Below are positions 4,575-7,055 of a DNA stretch of 7,055 nucleotides, piece after piece (position 1 is the first letter of the stretch; every line of letters starts with the position of its first letter). The notes under the pieces are model-generated. The model had not been told where the DNA came from and did not search any database. It was given only the letters and a program-made list of their open reading frames with translations. The translations under genes and the position numbers were made by a program. The stretch lies in NCBI GenBank assembly GCA_900552735.1, contig USBA01000097.1, positions 1 through 7,055 on the forward strand, given 5' to 3'. This DNA comes from an uncultured Collinsella sp. GTDB taxonomy: Bacteria; Actinomycetota; Coriobacteriia; Coriobacteriales; Coriobacteriaceae.

Positions 4575-6945
4575 CGATAACGCGCTGGTGGTGGCGCTCG
4601 ATACATCGACCGACATGCTTGCCTGCGCGGCAAGCTGGATTGATGGGCAGACGGGTGAGGCGAAGCTGGTGATTGGCGACCATATGTGCCGTCGCCATGC
4701 CAACGTGGAGCTCGTGAATACTGTTGATGGCGTACTGAAGCAGACCGGCCTGGATCGCAGCGATGTCGGCTGTTATGTGGTCGGCCGCGGCCCGGGTTCG
4801 TTTACGGGCGTGCGCATCGGCATCTCCACCGCAAAGGGTCTGGCACGCGGTGCCAACGTGCCGTTGCTGGGCGTGTCGACACTTGACGCTTGCGCCTGGA
4901 CAGCATGGAAGGCCGGCGTACGCGGCAAGCTTGGTGTTCTTGCCGATGCCATGCGCGGCGAGGTGTACCCGGCGCTCTATGTGCTGGGGGATGAGGGTCC
5001 CGAGCGTCTGTTTGAGCGCGAGCGCGTGGTCAAGGCCGCCGTGGCGCTTGATGAGTGGCGCCAGACCGCGGACTGGGATCAGGTTCAGTTAACTGGTGAC
5101 GGTCTCGTGCGTTATGGCAAACTGCTGGGCGAGGATGAGACGGCGCGTTGCGTGGAGCGAGACCTGTGGTGGCCCTCGGGCGAGGGCCTGCTGATGGCGC
5201 ACGCCGCAGGCGATGGCGATCCGGCTCGCGTCTTGCCGATCTATACGCGCCTTTCGGATGCTGAGGAAAACGAGCGCAGGCGTCTTGGGCTTGCCGAGAG
5301 CGCGCAGAGTGAAATTACGGGCGTGGCTGATGAGCTCGCCGGTCGCCATCTGCAGTTCCGCCCCATGGGTGCGGCTGATGCCGAGGGTGCGAGCGCTCTG
5401 GAGGCAGCCTGCTTTGAAGGCGCCGGGCACGAGGCATGGACCCCGAGTATGTTCCTGTCCGAGCTGGGTCAGGACGTTGCCGCTCCGCGCAGCTGGTGGG
5501 TTGCGCACGATGACGGCCAGCTCCTGGGCCTTGCCGGCGGTATGGTCGTCGACGGGGACGTGCAGATTATGGACGTTGCCGTCGATCCGGCGCATCGCCG
5601 CGAGGGCATCGCCCGCAAGCTTCTGTCGCACGTGAGCTATGACGCGCAGATGCTCGGCTGCACCACGGCTTCGCTTGAGGTTGAGGACGGCAACGAGGCC
5701 GCAATTGCGCTCTATGCCGCTCTGGGCTTTACCGAGGCGGGTCGTCGCCGTGGCTATTACGGTGCCGGCAAGGATGCCATCGTCATGACGGCGCCGCTGC
5801 CCCTGGTGCTTCCTCTCGACAATGCCTCGCCCGAGCCGACGGCTGCCGAACAGCGTGTATGGCCGCTGCCCGCGCCCGAACGCAACGCTGAGGAGCGTGC
5901 CGAAATCGAGCGCCGCCGCCTGGTGCTTGCCATCGAGAGCTCCTGCGACGAGACAGCCGTGGCAATTATCGATGCGGACGGCAAGATGCTGGCCAACCAG
6001 GTGTCGACGCAGATTGATTTTCATGCCCGCTTTGGCGGCGTGGTACCCGAGATTGCCTCGCGCAAGCACGTTGAGGTCATCGTGGGCGTCGTAGATGCGG
6101 CGCTTGAAGATGCCGCGGCGTCGCTTGGCCTTGAGGGCGGGGCGATTGCGCCAAGTGAGCTTGCCGCCGTGGGCGTGACGCAGGGTCCGGGCCTGGTAGG
6201 TGCCCTGGTGGTGGGTGTTGCCTTTGCCAAGGGCTTTGCGTATGCTGCTGGCAAACCGCTCGTGTGCGTCAATCATCTGGAGGGTCACCTGTTTGCCAAC
6301 CTGTTGGCGCAGCCCGACCTTAATCCTCCGTTTATCTTTACGCTCGTTTCGGGCGGGCACACCATGCTCGTGCACGTAAAGGCATGGGGCGACTACGAGG
6401 TGCTTGGCGAGACGCTGGACGACGCCGTGGGCGAAGCCTTTGACAAGGTGGCAAAGGCGCTGGGCCTGGGCTATCCCGGCGGCCCCATCATCTCCAAGCT
6501 TGCCGAGACGGGCAACCCCAAGGCGATCGATTTTCCCCGCGCGCTGAACAGCAGGGGAGACTACCGCTTCTCGCTTTCGGGCCTCAAGACGGCGGTGACG
6601 CTCTACATCGAGCAGGAGACCAAGGCCGGGCGCACGATTCACCTGCCCGATTTGGCGGCTTCGTTTGAGGCGGCGGTCTTTGACGTGCAGTACAAGAAGG
6701 CCAAAAACGCCCTGCATGCTACCGGGTGCAAGGAGTATTGCATCGGCGGCGGCGTCTCGGCCAACCCGCATCTGCGCGAGATGATGATCAAGAAACTCGG
6801 GCGTCAGGGAATCCGCGTAACGGTGCCGCCCTTGTCTGCCTGCACCGATAACGCCGCCATGATCGCGGAGGTCGCTCGCCGTAAATTCGACCGAGGTGAA
6901 ATCTCGCCGTTCGATGTCGACGCCGATCCAAACATGACGCTGTAG
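4561..6945 (+). CDS. tsaB-rimI-tsaD: TsaB-RimI-TsaD triple fusion: t6A synthase core plus ribosomal protein N-acetyltransferase
   Basis: One uninterrupted 794-residue frame holds three proteins that most bacteria make separately. Residues about 7-235 are TsaB, the dimerisation partner. Residues about 263-412 are a GNAT acetyltransferase of the RimI type, which usually acetylates the N-terminal Ala of ribosomal protein S18. Residues 453-794 are TsaD, which transfers threonylcarbamoyl to A37 of tRNA. Each domain is of normal length with its key motifs, so none looks decayed. TsaB and TsaD normally pair, so the fusion fixes them at 1:1, either within one chain or between chains. The start overlaps tsaE by 14 nt; AAGG at 4548-4551 is a weak binding site 9 nt upstream. 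I found no good internal start before the RimI or TsaD parts, so a single polypeptide is most likely, unless it is cut after translation. TsaC, which makes the threonylcarbamoyl-AMP substrate, is not in the window. Confidence 0.93.
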   Translation: MSLHNDNALVVALDTSTDMLACAASWIDGQTGEAKLVIGDHMCRRHANVELVNTVDGVLKQTGLDRSDVGCYVVGRGPGSFTGVRIGISTAKGLARGANVPLLGVSTLDACAWTAWKAGVRGKLGVLADAMRGEVYPALYVLGDEGPERLFERERVVKAAVALDEWRQTADWDQVQLTGDGLVRYGKLLGEDETARCVERDLWWPSGEGLLMAHAAGDGDPARVLPIYTRLSDAEENERRRLGLAESAQSEITGVADELAGRHLQFRPMGAADAEGASALEAACFEGAGHEAWTPSMFLSELGQDVAAPRSWWVAHDDGQLLGLAGGMVVDGDVQIMDVAVDPAHRREGIARKLLSHVSYDAQMLGCTTASLEVEDGNEAAIALYAALGFTEAGRRRGYYGAGKDAIVMTAPLPLVLPLDNASPEPTAAEQRVWPLPAPERNAEERAEIERRRLVLAIESSCDETAVAIIDADGKMLANQVSTQIDFHARFGGVVPEIASRKHVEVIVGVVDAALEDAAASLGLEGGAIAPSELAAVGVTQGPGLVGALVVGVAFAKGFAYAAGKPLVCVNHLEGHLFANLLAQPDLNPPFIFTLVSGGHTMLVHVKAWGDYEVLGETLDDAVGEAFDKVAKALGLGYPGGPIISKLAETGNPKAIDFPRALNSRGDYRFSLSGLKTAVTLYIEQETKAGRTIHLPDLAASFEAAVFDVQYKKAKNALHATGCKEYCIGGGVSANPHLREMMIKKLGRQGIRVTVPPLSACTDNAAMIAEVARRKFDRGEISPFDVDADPNMTL
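4579..5265 (+). other. tsaB: TsaB domain of the fusion (residues about 7-235)
   Basis: The domain opens with the ASKHA-fold phosphate-1 strand VVALDTST (10-17). It contains the TsaB signature GRGPGSFTGVRIG (75-87), followed by STAKGLA (89-95). YTRLSDAEE (228-236) resembles the usual TsaB C-terminus. It lacks the metal-binding His pair of TsaD, as expected for the structural, non-catalytic partner. A charged segment (about 236-262) leads into the next domain. Confidence 0.92.
5347..5796 (+). other. rimI: RimI-type GNAT acetyltransferase domain of the fusion (residues about 263-412)
   Basis: The acetyl-CoA binding loop is RREGIA (346-351), which fits the R/Q-x-x-G-x-G/A rule, preceded by the strand IMDVAVDP (336-343). 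SLEVEDGN (371-378) and ALYAALGF (383-390) give the RimI-like E373 and Y385 expected at the catalytic site. The end, RRRGYYGAGKDAIVM (395-409), matches the RimI pattern of paired Tyr followed by DA-hydrophobic-M. Its substrate here is inferred from family membership only. Confidence 0.9.
5797..5916 (+). other. Linker between the RimI and TsaD domains (residues 413-452)
   Basis: This 40-residue segment is rich in Pro, Ala and Glu (for example NASPEPTAAE) and ends in a charged, probably helical part (ERNAEERAEIERRR, 440-453). It matches no domain and is probably a flexible tether. An AGGAG occurs at 5891-5895, but no in-frame start codon lies at a suitable distance after it. Confidence 0.7.
5917..6945 (+). 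other. tsaD: TsaD catalytic domain of the fusion (residues 453-794)
   Basis: At 342 residues the domain matches free-standing TsaD. It opens with LAIESSCDETAVAI (456-469). FGGVVPEIASR (491-501) and NHLEGH (571-576) follow; the latter holds the metal-binding His pair H572 and H576. VSGGHT (596-601), GLGYPGGP (635-642), GGGVSAN (729-735) and CTDNAAM (761-767), with the third metal ligand D763, complete the active site. All expected catalytic positions that I can check are present. Confidence 0.95.
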
Positions 6946-6956
6946 TCGTACGGGTG

Positions 6957-6979
6957 CGGTCCCCGACCGGAGGGGCCGG
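6957..6979 (+). repeat. GC-rich stretch with competing short hairpins
   Basis: Shortly after the fusion stop, CGGTC (6957-6961) can pair with GACCG (6965-6969). Alternatively CCCC (6961-6964) pairs with GGGG (6972-6975), with CGG/CCG pairing outside it and one bulged T. CCGG (6967-6970) can also pair with CCGG (6976-6979). No T run follows, so this is not a standard terminator. It may stabilise the mRNA 3' end or have no role. Confidence 0.3.
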
Positions 6980-7015
6980 ATATAAGGTTTCCTGCTCTAC
7001 AGTCCTGCGCAAGAC

Positions 7016-7041
7016 GAAGGCCACATTAAGTGGCCTTCTTT
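7016..7041 (+). terminator. Probable intrinsic terminator of the operon
   Basis: GAAGGCCAC (7016-7024) and GTGGCCTTC (7030-7038) form a perfect 9-bp stem around the loop ATTAA, followed by TTT (7039-7041). The T run is short, but the stem is strong, unbroken and placed 70 nt after the last stop codon. This marks the end of the operon. The dyad would also form on the other strand, where the following tract (GTCTTG) is poor, so a two-way role is less likely. Confidence 0.75.
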
Positions 7042-7055
7042 GCGTGCGGAACTCG

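Noticed and set aside
5891..5925. Internal translation start for a separate TsaD (AGGAG at 5891-5895)
   Set aside because: The GTG at 5897 is out of frame and too close, and the in-frame GTG at 5923 is 27 nt away, so no start is properly spaced.
5089..6771. A 560-codon open frame on the minus strand, opposite the tsaB-rimI-tsaD fusion
   Set aside because: It is rich in Arg, His, Ala and Gly without recognisable motifs, and lies opposite a gene with clear domains throughout. Long antisense frames like this are expected opposite codon-biased GC-rich genes.
6998..7003. TACAGT as a -10 box for a gene or small RNA near the window end
   Set aside because: No reasonable -35 hexamer lies 16-18 nt upstream, and transcription would run straight into the terminator hairpin.

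Overview
This window most likely comes from a GC-rich, gut-type actinobacterium of the class Coriobacteriia, close to Collinsella. That placement is an inference. It rests on GC-rich coding sequence with mostly G or C in third codon positions, on a gene order that matches the actinobacterial nnr-alr-tsaE-tsaB-rimI-tsaD block, and on tsaB, rimI and tsaD being joined into one reading frame. No database search was possible.

All the coding sequence is on the + strand and reads as one compact housekeeping operon of six genes. A sigma70-type promoter lies at about 60-89 (-10 box TACAAT) with a small dyad in its spacer. It is followed by acpS (holo-ACP synthase), nnr (two-domain NAD(P)H-hydrate epimerase/dehydratase), alr (alanine racemase), a family 4 type iron-sulfur uracil-DNA glycosylase, tsaE, and a 794-residue TsaB-RimI-TsaD fusion. 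Junctions are 0, 2, 8 and 15 nt, then a 14-nt overlap. Four genes have an AGGAG-type ribosome binding site 5 nt before the ATG. alr has almost none and probably depends on translational coupling. The operon ends at a 9-bp perfect hairpin with a short T run (7016-7041). Only the 118 nt before acpS and the 110 nt after the fusion are non-coding.

Functionally, acpS activates acyl carrier protein for fatty acid synthesis, nnr repairs damaged NAD(P)H, alr supplies D-alanine for peptidoglycan, and the glycosylase removes uracil from DNA. TsaE plus the fusion supply three of the four bacterial proteins for the t6A modification of tRNA (TsaC is not in this window), together with the RimI-type N-terminal acetyltransferase usually assigned to ribosomal protein S18. 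In Bacillus subtilis the same four activities are separate adjacent genes in the same order (ydiB-ydiC-ydiD-ydiE), so the fusion looks like collapse of a collinear operon.

I see no mobile element, CRISPR array, RNA gene or defence system. The points most worth a second look are the triple fusion and the acpS product, which has lost the usual His of its C-terminal motif and carries an extra charged helical tail containing a possible internal start.
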